Shown in pieces: positions 10,759-18,593 of a DNA stretch of 64,000 bases. Position numbers and translations under genes: made by a program. This DNA is from Kocuria rosea (GTDB lineage Bacteria; Actinomycetota; Actinomycetes; Actinomycetales; Micrococcaceae), in assembly GCF_006094695.1 (NCBI RefSeq), contig NZ_CP035103.1, forward strand, positions 3,534,001 through 3,598,000. The letters run 5' to 3'. A model generated the notes under the pieces. The model did not search any database and was not told where the DNA came from. It was given only the letters and a program-made list of their open reading frames with translations. Position 1 is the stretch's first letter, and each line of letters opens with the position of its first letter.

Positions 10759-12143
10759 GCCGGGACCTCGCTCCGGCTCGCCCCGGAGGTCGCCCCCAGG
10801 TCCAGCTCGGCGATCCGGACGGGCAGCCCGGACTCGAGGGAGCGGTTGCCGGCGATGCCCACGGCCACCGCCGCCACGCCGTCCCGGTAGCCGGAGGGCC
10901 GCCCGTACGGGTCCTCGCCGGGGCCGCGGAAGACGTCGGCCAGCAGCAGCCGGTCCCCGCCGCCGTGGCTGCCCGCCCCGTTGCTGATGACGACCTCCTC
11001 GGCGGCGCCCCAGTGGCGCTGGACGGTCAGGCGCTCGCCGCGGCTGCGGGCACCGCCCCGGTGGGGGCCCACCGTGACCGAGGGGTCCACCGGGGAGCCG
11101 CCGCTCGCCGGCAGGACCGCCGCCCGTTCGACGACCTCCAGCTCGGCCCGGCCCTCGGTGCCGTTGACGGCCACCCGGTACCCCTCCCACGGGGAGTGGG
11201 CGTTGAGGGAATAGGAGAGGGTGGCGCCGCGGGCGTAGTCGACCACGAGGGCCAGGTTGTCCTCGATGCTGATCCCGTCGGAGAACACGTCCTGGTCCCG
11301 GCGGTACCCGTCGTGGTGCTGGTGGTCGAGGTAGAGCCGGCTCAGCCGCTCGTCGGTGCGCAGGTCCAGGGCGAAGGGGTCGCCCCCGTCGGCGTCCCGT
11401 GCGGGGGCGCCCGCGCGCGCCCGGGCCTCGGCGTTGTCCCGGCCGTAGAACCGCAGCCCGCCCGAGGCGAAGACCCGCTCCGGGGTGTCGGCCAGCCACC
11501 AGTTGACGAGGTCGAAGTGGTGGGAGGACTTGTGCACCAGCAGCCCGCCGGAGTTCTCCTTCTGCCGGTGCCAGCGGCGGAAGTAGTCGGCGCCGTGCAC
11601 GGTGTCGAGCATCCAGCTGAAGTCCACGGAGGTGACCGTTCCGATCGCCCCGGACTGCACGACGTCCTTGAGGGCGGTGTTGCGCGGGGAGTACCGGTAG
11701 TTGAAGGTGACCACCACGTGGCGGCCGGTCTCGTCGACGGCCGCGGTGATCCGGCGGCAGCCCTCGGCGTCCACGGTCAGGGGCTTCTCGACGACGGCGT
11801 CCGCCCCGGCGCGCAGCGTCTGACAGATGTAGTCGGCGTGGGTGAGGTCGGGGGTGGTGATGATGACCCGGTCGATCCCCTGCTCGCGGATCGTCCGGGT
11901 GAGCTCCGCGGGGTCCAGGACGCCGATCCGGACGCCCGAGGTCTCCTCGGCGAGCCGGCGGTAGTGCTCGGCCCGCCCGGGGTTGGTGTCGCCCACCGCC
12001 ACCAGCTCGGCGACGTCGGCGTGGTCGTCCAGCAGGGAGCGGAGGTACATCTCGCACCGGTTGCCGGTGCCGACCAGGACGTACCGGGTCCGCCTCCCCT
12101 GCCGTGCCGTGCCGTCCGTGCCGCTGTGCTCTGCGCTGTCCAT
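10755..12143 (-). CDS. Gfo/Idh/MocA family oxidoreductase
   Basis: NAD(P)-dependent sugar dehydrogenase-type protein of 462 residues. Rossmann motif VGTGNRCEMYL near residue 24, VEKPLT motif, and the helix GGLLVHKSSHHFDLVNWWL typical of the substrate domain. The chain is longer than the usual 330-390 residues because of an insertion rich in Asp/Arg/Gly (about 230-260) and a Gly-rich stretch near 375-400. ATG at 12143 is preceded by AGGAGCAACCG. It follows the ABC permease gene after a strong hairpin and leads the coupled trio down to 8705. Likely substrate: the sugar brought in by that importer (inferred). Confidence 0.85.
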   Translation of the reverse strand: MDSAEHSGTDGTARQGRRTRYVLVGTGNRCEMYLRSLLDDHADVAELVAVGDTNPGRAEHYRRLAEETSGVRIGVLDPAELTRTIREQGIDRVIITTPDLTHADYICQTLRAGADAVVEKPLTVDAEGCRRITAAVDETGRHVVVTFNYRYSPRNTALKDVVQSGAIGTVTSVDFSWMLDTVHGADYFRRWHRQKENSGGLLVHKSSHHFDLVNWWLADTPERVFASGGLRFYGRDNAEARARAGAPARDADGGDPFALDLRTDERLSRLYLDHQHHDGYRRDQDVFSDGISIEDNLALVVDYARGATLSYSLNAHSPWEGYRVAVNGTEGRAELEVVERAAVLPASGGSPVDPSVTVGPHRGGARSRGERLTVQRHWGAAEEVVISNGAGSHGGGDRLLLADVFRGPGEDPYGRPSGYRDGVAAVAVGIAGNRSLESGLPVRIAELDLGATSGASRSEVPA

Positions 12144-12193
12144 CGGTTGCTCCTGGTTCTGGAGGGGTGTGCGGGGGTGGGGGCCGGCGGCCG

Positions 12194-12225
12194 GGTGTCC
12201 CCGGCCCGGGCGGGCCGGGGACACC
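12194..12225. terminator. Hairpin between permease and oxidoreductase genes
   Basis: GGTGTCCCCGGCCC pairs perfectly with its complement (14 bp) across a 4-base loop, in the 97-base gap between two minus-strand genes. Possible attenuator or processing site. Confidence 0.6.
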
Positions 12226-12240
12226 GGGGCCCGTCGCCGG

Positions 12241-13185
12241 CTACTTGATGCCCGTGGTGGCGATGCCCTTCACGAGGAACTTCTGTCCCACGAGGAAGGC
12301 GATGAACACCGGCAGCAGGGACACGATCGACATCGCGAACAGGGATCCCCACGAGGACTCCCCGGAGGCGTCCACGAAGGCCCGCAGCGCCACGGGGACG
12401 GTGAACATGTTCGGGTCGGTCAGGTAGATCAGGGCGCTGAAGAAGTCGTTCCAGGTCCAGATGAACGTGAAGATCGTGGTGGTGGCCAGGGCCGGGACCA
12501 TCATCGGCAGGATGATCTGCCCGAAGATCCGGGCGTGCCCGGCGCCGTCGATCCGCGCCGCCTCGTCCATGTCCTTCGGGATGCCGCGGATGAACTGCAC
12601 CATGAGGAACACGAAGAACGCGTCGGTGGCGAGCAGCTTCGGCACGATCAGGGGCCAGAAGGTGTTCACCCACCCGATCTGGGAGAACATGATGTACTGC
12701 GGCACGATCACCACGTGGAACGGCAGCATGATCGTGAGGAGCATGAGGGCGAAGGCCGGCTTCTTGAAGCGGAACTCCAGCCGGGCGAACGCGTAGGCCG
12801 CCATGGAGCAGGAGACCAGGTTGCCGACGATGCACCCGAGCACCACCACCGCGGAGTTGAACAGGTACACGCTGAACGGGCTGGACAGGGCGCCCCACCC
12901 GTCCGAGTAGTTCGCGGTCTCGAGCGTCTGCAGCAGGATCCCGGGCTCGCGGAAGATGATGTCGTCGGGGCGCAGGGAGCTGGCCACCATCCACAGCAGC
13001 GGGTAGATCATCACGCCGCCGGTGAGGATCAGCGCCAGGTGCTTGAGCAGGGAGCGGATCCGTGCCCGGGTCCCCGGACCGCGGGGCTTCGGCGCCGGGG
13101 CACTCTGCGAGCCCTCGGTCTGCGCCGGGACGAGGTCCTGGTCGGCCGTCCGGACGGCGCTGTCGGCGATTGTCGAATTAGTCAT
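12241..13185 (-). CDS. Carbohydrate ABC transporter permease (MalG type)
   Basis: Inner-membrane permease of 314 residues with six predicted membrane segments, the first near residues 50-70. The EAA loop DEAARIDGAGHARIFGQIILP contacts the ATPase. It is the second permease of the sugar importer. In the ancestral sequence its ATG overlapped the upstream permease stop codon (ATGACTAA). The 920-bp IS element inserted just upstream now separates it from its partner and from the operon promoter. The coding region itself is intact, but expression is probably reduced or dependent on the IS. Confidence 0.88.
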   Translation of the reverse strand: MTNSTIADSAVRTADQDLVPAQTEGSQSAPAPKPRGPGTRARIRSLLKHLALILTGGVMIYPLLWMVASSLRPDDIIFREPGILLQTLETANYSDGWGALSSPFSVYLFNSAVVVLGCIVGNLVSCSMAAYAFARLEFRFKKPAFALMLLTIMLPFHVVIVPQYIMFSQIGWVNTFWPLIVPKLLATDAFFVFLMVQFIRGIPKDMDEAARIDGAGHARIFGQIILPMMVPALATTTIFTFIWTWNDFFSALIYLTDPNMFTVPVALRAFVDASGESSWGSLFAMSIVSLLPVFIAFLVGQKFLVKGIATTGIK

Positions 13186-13205
13186 CGTAGAACACCCAAT
13201 ACTTA

Positions 13206-14125
13206 GTAAGTGTTGGGAAAGCGTGATGCGCTTGCGCGTGACTGTCGGGACGGAGGAGTGGATCGTGGTGGCATGGCGTCTTCTTCCCCGCGCCCGTATC
13301 CCTCGGACCTGACCGATGAGCAGTGGGCGCTGATCGAACCGATGGTGCCGGTCAAACCCGGCGGTCGTCCTGCCAAGCACCCGCGGCGACGGATCGTGGA
13401 GGCGATCTTGTACGTCAACCGCACCGGGTGCTCATGGCGATCACTGCCCCACGACTTCCCGCCCTGGGACACCGTCTATTGGTACTTCCAGCGCTTCAAC
13501 ACCGAGGGCACCACCGACCGGATCCACAACGCCCTGCGCGACGCAGTGCGCGATGCCGCCGGACGGGACCCGATGGCCAGCGCCGGGATCATGGACTCCC
13601 AGTCGGTCAAGGGCGCCGACACCGTCGGGGCGGACTCGCGCGGCTACGACGCGGGCAAGAGGATCAACGGCCGCAAGCGCCACATCGTCACCGACACCCT
13701 CGGGCTGCTGGTCGTCGTACTGGTCACCACCGCGGCCCTGCAGGACCGTGACGGCGGGCGGCTGGTGCTCAACCGGGCACGAATGGCGATGCCCTCCATC
13801 GTGGTGGTGTGGGCCGACGGCGGCTACGCCGGCAAGCTGCTGGCCTTCGCCCAGTACTATCTGTCCATCACCGTGCAGATCATCAAGAGGACCGACAAGC
13901 GGCCCGTCTTCGAGGTCCTTCCCCGCCGCTGGGTCGTCGAACGCACCCTGTCCTGGCTGATGCGCACCCGCCGCCTGGCCCGCGACTACGAACGCCTCCC
14001 CGCCCACGCCGAAGCCATGGTCAAGTGGTCCATGATCGGGCTGATGACCCGCCGCTTGGCACCAGCACCAGGACGCCGACCATGGCAACCGAAAACCGCG
14101 GGCTGACCCCTTTCCCAACACTTAC
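13206..14125 (+). mobile_element. IS5-family insertion sequence, 920 bp, intact
   Basis: Terminal inverted repeats of at least 16 bp (GTAAGTGTTGGGAAAG) lie at 13206-13221 and 14110-14125. One DDE transposase gene fills the element. A TNA-type 3-bp duplication (TTA) and the IS427/IS1031-like single-frame transposase suggest that subgroup of IS5. It is inserted in the last codons of the upstream permease gene, with the transposase reading opposite to the host operon. No second copy is seen in this window. Confidence 0.93.
13273..14106 (+). CDS. IS5-family DDE transposase
   Basis: Transposase of 277 residues. The N-terminal DUF4096-like domain is PYPSDLTDEQWALIEPMVP...YVNRTGCSWRSLPHDFPPW. The DDE core is visible as MDSQSVKGAD (first Asp), WADGGYAG (second Asp) and WVVERTLSWL (Glu). 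No frameshift or stop, so it is probably active. The ATG at 13273 is preferred over upstream starts because the family begins near this point. It acts on the 16-bp terminal repeats of its own element. Confidence 0.93.
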   Translation: MASSSPRPYPSDLTDEQWALIEPMVPVKPGGRPAKHPRRRIVEAILYVNRTGCSWRSLPHDFPPWDTVYWYFQRFNTEGTTDRIHNALRDAVRDAAGRDPMASAGIMDSQSVKGADTVGADSRGYDAGKRINGRKRHIVTDTLGLLVVVLVTTAALQDRDGGRLVLNRARMAMPSIVVVWADGGYAGKLLAFAQYYLSITVQIIKRTDKRPVFEVLPRRWVVERTLSWLMRTRRLARDYERLPAHAEAMVKWSMIGLMTRRLAPAPGRRPWQPKTAG

Positions 14126-15057
14126 TTAGACGCGATGAAGTTGAGGGCGGTGAACGCCCCGATGATGAGGAGCAGCAGCCAGGCCATGGCTGCGGCGTAG
14201 CCCATGTCGAAGCGGCCGAAGCCCGTCTGGTACAGGTACAGCGTGAAGAACATCGTCGAGTCGGACGGACCTCCTCGGCCGCCGGAGACGATGAACGCCT
14301 GCGTGAAGGACTGGAACGCCTGGATGATCTGCAGCACCAGGTTGAAGAAGATGATCGGGCTCAGCAGCGGCAGCGTGATCCGGAAGAACTTTGTGATCTT
14401 CCCGGCGCCGTCGATGGAGGCAGCCTCGTAGTACATGGTGGGGATCTGGCGCAGGCCCGCGAGGAAGATGATCATCGGCGCCCCGAAGGTCCACACGTGC
14501 AGCAGGATGATGCTGCCGAGCGCGGTCCGGGGGTCGGCGATCCAGCCGATGCCCTCGATGCCCACGAGGGCCAGGAGCTGGTTGACCAGTCCGGTGGTGC
14601 CGAAGAGCTGCTTCCAGAGGATGGCGATGGCCACCGAGGAGCCGAGCAGCGAGGGCAGGTAGAAGACGGAGCGGTAGAACGCGAGGCCGCGCAGGCCCCG
14701 GTCGAGGACCATGGCGATCGCCAGGGCCAGCATGAGCTGCAGCGGCACCCCGACGAGCACGTACGTGAAGGTCACCTGCAGCGAGTTGTGCAGCCGCTCG
14801 TCCGCGAGCATCCGGGAGAAGTTCTCCGTCCCGATCCAGTCGGGCGCCCGCATGAGGTTGTAGTCGGTGAAGGAGAGGTAGAGGGACATCAGCATGGGGC
14901 CCAGGGTGATGACCACCAGTCCCACGATCCACGGTGCCAGGAAGACCGCCGCGGCCTTGTTGTCCCGCCTGTCGGCGCGGGGCTTCCGCCGGCCGGCCGC
15001 ACGCTTGGCCCGCTTCCCGGGCAGGCGCTCCCGGGTCAGCTCCTCGACGACGCTCAT
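14122..15057 (-). CDS. Carbohydrate ABC transporter permease (MalF type), C-terminus clipped by IS insertion
   Basis: Six-segment inner-membrane permease of 311 residues with a long basic N-terminus (RLPGKRAKRAAGRRKPR) and the EAA loop YEAASIDGAGKITKFFRITLP. The frame now ends ...NFIASK at a TAA provided by the first bases of the IS (14122-14124). Rejoining the flanks across the IS restores ASKYWVFYDD and a stop, the usual C-terminal motif of this permease family. Seven residues have been lost; the core is intact. ATG at 15057 overlaps a short upstream frame by 4 bases. Partner of the binding protein at 4147 and the permease at 12241. Confidence 0.88.
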   Translation of the reverse strand: MSVVEELTRERLPGKRAKRAAGRRKPRADRRDNKAAAVFLAPWIVGLVVITLGPMLMSLYLSFTDYNLMRAPDWIGTENFSRMLADERLHNSLQVTFTYVLVGVPLQLMLALAIAMVLDRGLRGLAFYRSVFYLPSLLGSSVAIAILWKQLFGTTGLVNQLLALVGIEGIGWIADPRTALGSIILLHVWTFGAPMIIFLAGLRQIPTMYYEAASIDGAGKITKFFRITLPLLSPIIFFNLVLQIIQAFQSFTQAFIVSGGRGGPSDSTMFFTLYLYQTGFGRFDMGYAAAMAWLLLLIIGAFTALNFIASK

Positions 15058-15131
15058 GCCGGGACCGCCCCTCGGCGCAGCCGCGCCCGGGAGACCCGGA
15101 GCGGTTCGGTGTCGATGTGCGTCGTTGTCAT
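15054..15131 (-). CDS. Possible 25-residue upstream peptide (or shifted N-terminus of the permease)
   Basis: An ATG at 15131 stands behind an excellent ribosome site (GAGGAGATACCG) and reads 25 codons (MTTTHIDTEPLR...) to a TGA that overlaps the permease ATG (ATGA). This could be a small leader peptide that couples translation to the permease. Alternatively the permease originally began here and a one-base shift separated the frames. The permease ATG itself has no good ribosome site of its own. No homology is recognised. Confidence 0.4.
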   Translation of the reverse strand: MTTTHIDTEPLRVSRARLRRGAVPA

Positions 15132-15153
15132 CGGTATCTCCTCGAAGCGTGTG

Positions 15154-15167
15154 GGAAAGCGTTTTCC
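15154..15167. promoter_or_regulatory. LacI-type operator upstream of permease operon
   Basis: GGAAAGCGTTTTCC is the same palindrome as at 4095 and 19824 with one mismatched pair. It lies between the minus-strand permease operon and the end of the glycerate kinase gene, upstream of the GAGGAG ribosome site at about 15140. Confidence 0.75.
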
Positions 15168-15209
15168 AGAGCTGCGTTGCGTCCAGGCTAGTGGCCGGTT
15201 CCTGTGACG

Positions 15210-16430
15210 TCAACCACAATCAACGGTTGTGTCGGCGCCCACTCGCGGGGCCGACCCGCCGTCGGACGGGAGCCCGGCCAGGAGCCGCAGCGCCTCGACC
15301 GTCGCCGGCGGGCCGTAGCGCTCCGCCTCGTCCTGCGCGGCCCGGACGGACGGCGCGACGCCCACGAGCGAGGCCGCCGCCAGGACCCCCGCGCCGCGCA
15401 GCTGCTCCGCGGACAGGCCCAGCCGCCCGGCCACGGCCACGACGGGCACCCCCCGGGCCGCGGCCAGCGAGGCCGCGGCGAGCGGCGCCTTGCCCTGCAG
15501 CGACTGGGCGTCCAGCGACCCCTCGCCGACGACGAGCAGGTCCGCGTCCTCGAGCTGCTCCTCGAGCCCCACGAGGGAGGACACGAGGTCGAAGCCGCGC
15601 TCGAGCGTCGCCGGGGTCAGGGCCAGGAAGCCGGACGGGAAGCCGCCGGCGGCGCCGGCCCCCGGGAGCAGGAACGGACGGGCGCCCTCGAGACCGGCCA
15701 GCAGCCCGGCCCAGCGCCGGAGCGCGGCGTCCAGCTCGCGCCGGGCATCGCGGTTCGCGCCCTTCTGCGGGGCGAAGACGTGCGCGGCGCCGTCAGGGCC
15801 GTGCAGCGGGTTCTGCACGTCCACGGCCAGCCGCAGCCGCACCGTGCGCAGCCTCGGGTCCAGGGCGGAGACGTCCAGGCGGGCGGCGGACAGCAGCCCC
15901 TCCCCGCCCAGGGGGACGGGCGCGCCGTCGTCGTCGAGGACGTCCAGGCCGAGCGCCCGCAGGGCGCCCGAGCCCCCGTCCGTCATCGCCGAGCCGCCGA
16001 GCCCGACGACGACGTCGGTCGCCCCGGCGTCCAGCGCCGCCCGGATCAGCTGGCCGCAGCCGTAGCTGTGCGCCGCCCGGGCCGTCGCCGGACTCGGACG
16101 CACCTGGTCCAGCCCGCTCGCCTGGGCGGACTCGACGACCGCGGTGGTGGCGCCGGAGGGCGCCGTGAGCAGCGCCCAGCGCGCCCGCACCCTGCCCTCC
16201 ACGGCGCCCCGGACGAGGGTGCGGCGCAGCCGCGCCCCGGCCGCCACCGCGGCGTCGACGGTGCCCTCGCCCCCGTCGGCCAGGGGCACCGCCCGGATCC
16301 GGGCCCCGGGCCGGTGATCGCGCACCCCGGCCGCGAGCACGGCGGCGGCCTCGGCCGCCGTCAGCGACCCCTTGAACTTGTCCGGGGCCACGACCACCCG
16401 GGGCCGCTCGCCGAGCACGTGCGGCCCCAC
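15210..16430 (-). CDS. Glycerate 2-kinase (GarK/GlxK family)
   Basis: Phosphorylates D-glycerate with ATP. The 406-residue protein shows family motifs: VVVAPDKFKGSLTAAEAA at the N-terminus, PLADGGEGT, LGGSAMTDGGSGALRALG, FAPQKGA, and VVGEGSLDAQSLQGKAP. GTG start at 16430 is one base from the upstream stop. In the galactarate route the kinase follows aldol cleavage to tartronate semialdehyde and its reduction to glycerate; neither aldolase nor reductase is visible here, so glycerate may come from another branch of the island. Confidence 0.9.
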   Translation of the reverse strand: MGPHVLGERPRVVVAPDKFKGSLTAAEAAAVLAAGVRDHRPGARIRAVPLADGGEGTVDAAVAAGARLRRTLVRGAVEGRVRARWALLTAPSGATTAVVESAQASGLDQVRPSPATARAAHSYGCGQLIRAALDAGATDVVVGLGGSAMTDGGSGALRALGLDVLDDDGAPVPLGGEGLLSAARLDVSALDPRLRTVRLRLAVDVQNPLHGPDGAAHVFAPQKGANRDARRELDAALRRWAGLLAGLEGARPFLLPGAGAAGGFPSGFLALTPATLERGFDLVSSLVGLEEQLEDADLLVVGEGSLDAQSLQGKAPLAAASLAAARGVPVVAVAGRLGLSAEQLRGAGVLAAASLVGVAPSVRAAQDEAERYGPPATVEALRLLAGLPSDGGSAPRVGADTTVDCG

Positions 16431-16431
16431 G

Positions 16432-17331
16432 TCAGGCGGTGGCGCGGGCGGGTGCGCCGGTCAGGGACGGCAGCACCAGGGACTCCCAGCGCTCCTTCAT
16501 CACGGCGAGCACGACGTCCGGGTCCTGGTCGAAGATCTCCTGGTTGAAGATCTCGACCTCGACCGGGCCCGTGTAGCCGGCGGCGGCGACCCAGCGCCCG
16601 ATCGTGCCGAAGTCGATCACCCCGTCCCCCATCATCCCGCGGGAGAGCAGGGCGTCGGAGGCGATCGGCAGGTTGAAGTCGCAGACCTGGTAGGACGCCA
16701 GCCGGCCCTCCGCGCCGGCCCGGGCGATCTGGGTCTCCAGCCCGGGGTCCCACCAGACGTGGAAGGTGTCCACCACCACGCCCACGGCGTCCACCGGGTG
16801 CGGGGCGGCGAGGTCCAGGGCCTGTCCGAGCGTGGAGAGCACGGCCCGGTCGGCCGCGTACATGGGGTGGAGCGCCTCGAGCACGAGGCGCACCCCGTGC
16901 TCGAGGGCGTAGGGGACGAGCTCGGCGAGCCGTTCGGCCACGCGCTCGCGGGCGGCCACGACGTCCTTGTCGCCCCGGTCGCCCTCGCCGCCCAGGACGT
17001 GGGCGGCGGCGGGCAGGCCGCCCACGACCATGATCAGCTCGCTCGTGCCCAGGACCTGGGCCTCCCGGATGGCGGCCCGGTTGCTCTCGAGCGCGGCCCG
17101 CTGCCCGGCCTCGTCGGCCGCCGTGAGGAAGCCGCCGCGGCACAGGCTGGAGACCTGCAGCCCGGCCTGCTCGATGATCCGGGCCGCGTTCTCGAGCCCT
17201 GCCTCGGCCACGCGGTCGCGCCACACGCCGATGTGCCCCAGCCCGGCGCGGGCGGTGGCGTCCACCGCCTGCTGCAGGGTCAGGCCGCGGGTGGTGCCCG
17301 TGTTCAGCGACAGCTGGAAGTCCGCGCTCAT
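16432..17331 (-). CDS. Sugar phosphate isomerase/epimerase (xylose isomerase-like TIM barrel)
   Basis: AP-endonuclease-2/xylose-isomerase-like TIM barrel of 299 residues. Metal ligands of the family can be placed: Glu in LVLEALHP, Asp/His in VVDTFHVWWD, and the C-terminal Glu in GPVEVEIFN. The N-terminus QLSLNTGTTRGLTLQQAVDATARAG is typical. Such enzymes isomerise or dehydrate keto-sugars. Start ATG overlaps the upstream DUF993 stop (ATGA), so it belongs to the operon running from 19795 to 15210. Specific substrate unknown. Confidence 0.83.
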   Translation of the reverse strand: MSADFQLSLNTGTTRGLTLQQAVDATARAGLGHIGVWRDRVAEAGLENAARIIEQAGLQVSSLCRGGFLTAADEAGQRAALESNRAAIREAQVLGTSELIMVVGGLPAAAHVLGGEGDRGDKDVVAARERVAERLAELVPYALEHGVRLVLEALHPMYAADRAVLSTLGQALDLAAPHPVDAVGVVVDTFHVWWDPGLETQIARAGAEGRLASYQVCDFNLPIASDALLSRGMMGDGVIDFGTIGRWVAAAGYTGPVEVEIFNQEIFDQDPDVVLAVMKERWESLVLPSLTGAPARATA

Positions 17332-18593
17332 GCCGCACCTCCGGTGCTGCCGGCCGGCACGAGAGCCGGTGCGAGGACCGGCGCGCCGAGGCCCGCCGCG
17401 TCGAGGAAGGTGCTCATCCGCCGCGCGGCGAGCTCCGGGTCGAGCAGCAGCCCGGCCCGGTCGGCCAGCCTGAACACCTCGACCAGGTGCGGCACGGAGC
17501 GGCCCGAGTGCAGTCCGCCGACCATCTGGAACCCCGGCTGGCTGCCGTTGAGCCAGGACAGGAACGCGATGCCGCACTTGTAGTAGAAGGTCGGGGCGCT
17601 GAAGACGTGGCGCCCGAGCTCCTCCGTGGCGTCGAGGATCGCCCGCGCCCGGCCGGGCTCCCCGGCGTCGTAGGCCTGCAGCGCGGTGGACGCCGCCGGG
17701 TAGATGCCGGCGAAGATCCCCAGCAGCGCGTCGGAGTGCCGGGTGCCGTCGCCGTCGATGAGCTCGGGGTAGTTGAAGTCGTCGCCGGTGTAGAGGCGGA
17801 CCCCCTCCGGCAGCGCCGCCCGCAGCCGGGTCTCGTGCGCGGCGTCCAGGAGGGAGACCTTGACGCCGTCGACCTGCCCCGGGTGGGACCGGATGAGCTC
17901 GAGGAAGGTCTCCGTGGCCGTGTCCACCGCGTCGCTGCCCCAGTAGCCGGCCAGCGCCGGGTCGAACATCGTCCCGAGCCAGTGCAGGACCACCGGGTGC
18001 CGGGCCTCGCCCAGGAGCTGGGAGTAGACCCGCAGGTAGTCGTCGGCGTCCCGGGCGGCACGCACCAGTGCGCGGGACGCCATCAGGATGACCTTCGCCC
18101 CGGCGCCCTCGACCACCTCGACCTGCTCCCGGTAGGCCTCGAGCACGGCGCGCAGCCCGGTCTCGCCGGGCGTGACGCCCGCCGGGTCCAGCTGGTCCGT
18201 GCCCGCCCCGCACGCGATGAGGTCGCGGACGGTCCTGCCCGCCAGGGCCGGGCTGCCGGTGGCCAGCGCCGCCGAGGCCTCGGCGGTCGAGCGCCGGATC
18301 AGCTGCTGGGTGGCCGGCCAGTCCAGGCCCATCCCCCGCTGGGCGGTGTCCATGGCGTCGGCCACGCCCAGCCCGTAGGACCAGATGTCGTGGCGGAAGC
18401 CCAGGGTCGCGTCCCAGTCCAGCTGCGCCGGCGCCCCGGGGGTGTTGTCCGCGAGCACCAGGGGCACCACGTGCGCGGCGGCGTAGGCCTTGCGCGCGGT
18501 GAGGGGCGCCTGCGGCCGGGTCCAGCTCCCCGGCCCGGAGAGCACGTGCTCGGTGCGGGATCCGCTGCCGTCGGGCAGGAGCACGGCGCTCAC
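17328..18593 (-). CDS. DUF993 family protein (aldolase-like barrel)
   Basis: A 421-residue protein of the DUF993 family, related in fold to dihydrodipicolinate-synthase-type aldolases. Recognisable stretches: RHDIWSYGLGVADAMDTAQRGMGLDW, VLHWLGTMFDPALAGYWGS, DGVKVSLLDAAHE, LYTGDDFNYPELIDGDG, FYYKCGIAFLSWLNG. The lysine in DGVKVS is a candidate Schiff-base residue. The GTG start overlaps the oxidoreductase stop (GTGA). Consistent co-occurrence with Gfo/Idh/MocA and isomerase genes suggests a retro-aldol step on a ketosugar, but this is inference; the family has no assigned reaction that I know. Confidence 0.8.
   Translation of the reverse strand: MSAVLLPDGSGSRTEHVLSGPGSWTRPQAPLTARKAYAAAHVVPLVLADNTPGAPAQLDWDATLGFRHDIWSYGLGVADAMDTAQRGMGLDWPATQQLIRRSTAEASAALATGSPALAGRTVRDLIACGAGTDQLDPAGVTPGETGLRAVLEAYREQVEVVEGAGAKVILMASRALVRAARDADDYLRVYSQLLGEARHPVVLHWLGTMFDPALAGYWGSDAVDTATETFLELIRSHPGQVDGVKVSLLDAAHETRLRAALPEGVRLYTGDDFNYPELIDGDGTRHSDALLGIFAGIYPAASTALQAYDAGEPGRARAILDATEELGRHVFSAPTFYYKCGIAFLSWLNGSQPGFQMVGGLHSGRSVPHLVEVFRLADRAGLLLDPELAARRMSTFLDAAGLGAPVLAPALVPAGSTGGAA

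Larger units (their letters stand above)
13203..14128. repeat. 3-bp target duplications (TTA) bounding the insertion sequence
   Basis: TTA at 13203-13205 and TTA at 14126-14128 flank the 920-bp IS. Removing the IS plus one TTA rejoins the permease reading frame exactly, which confirms both the element's ends and the 3-bp duplication. Confidence 0.9.
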
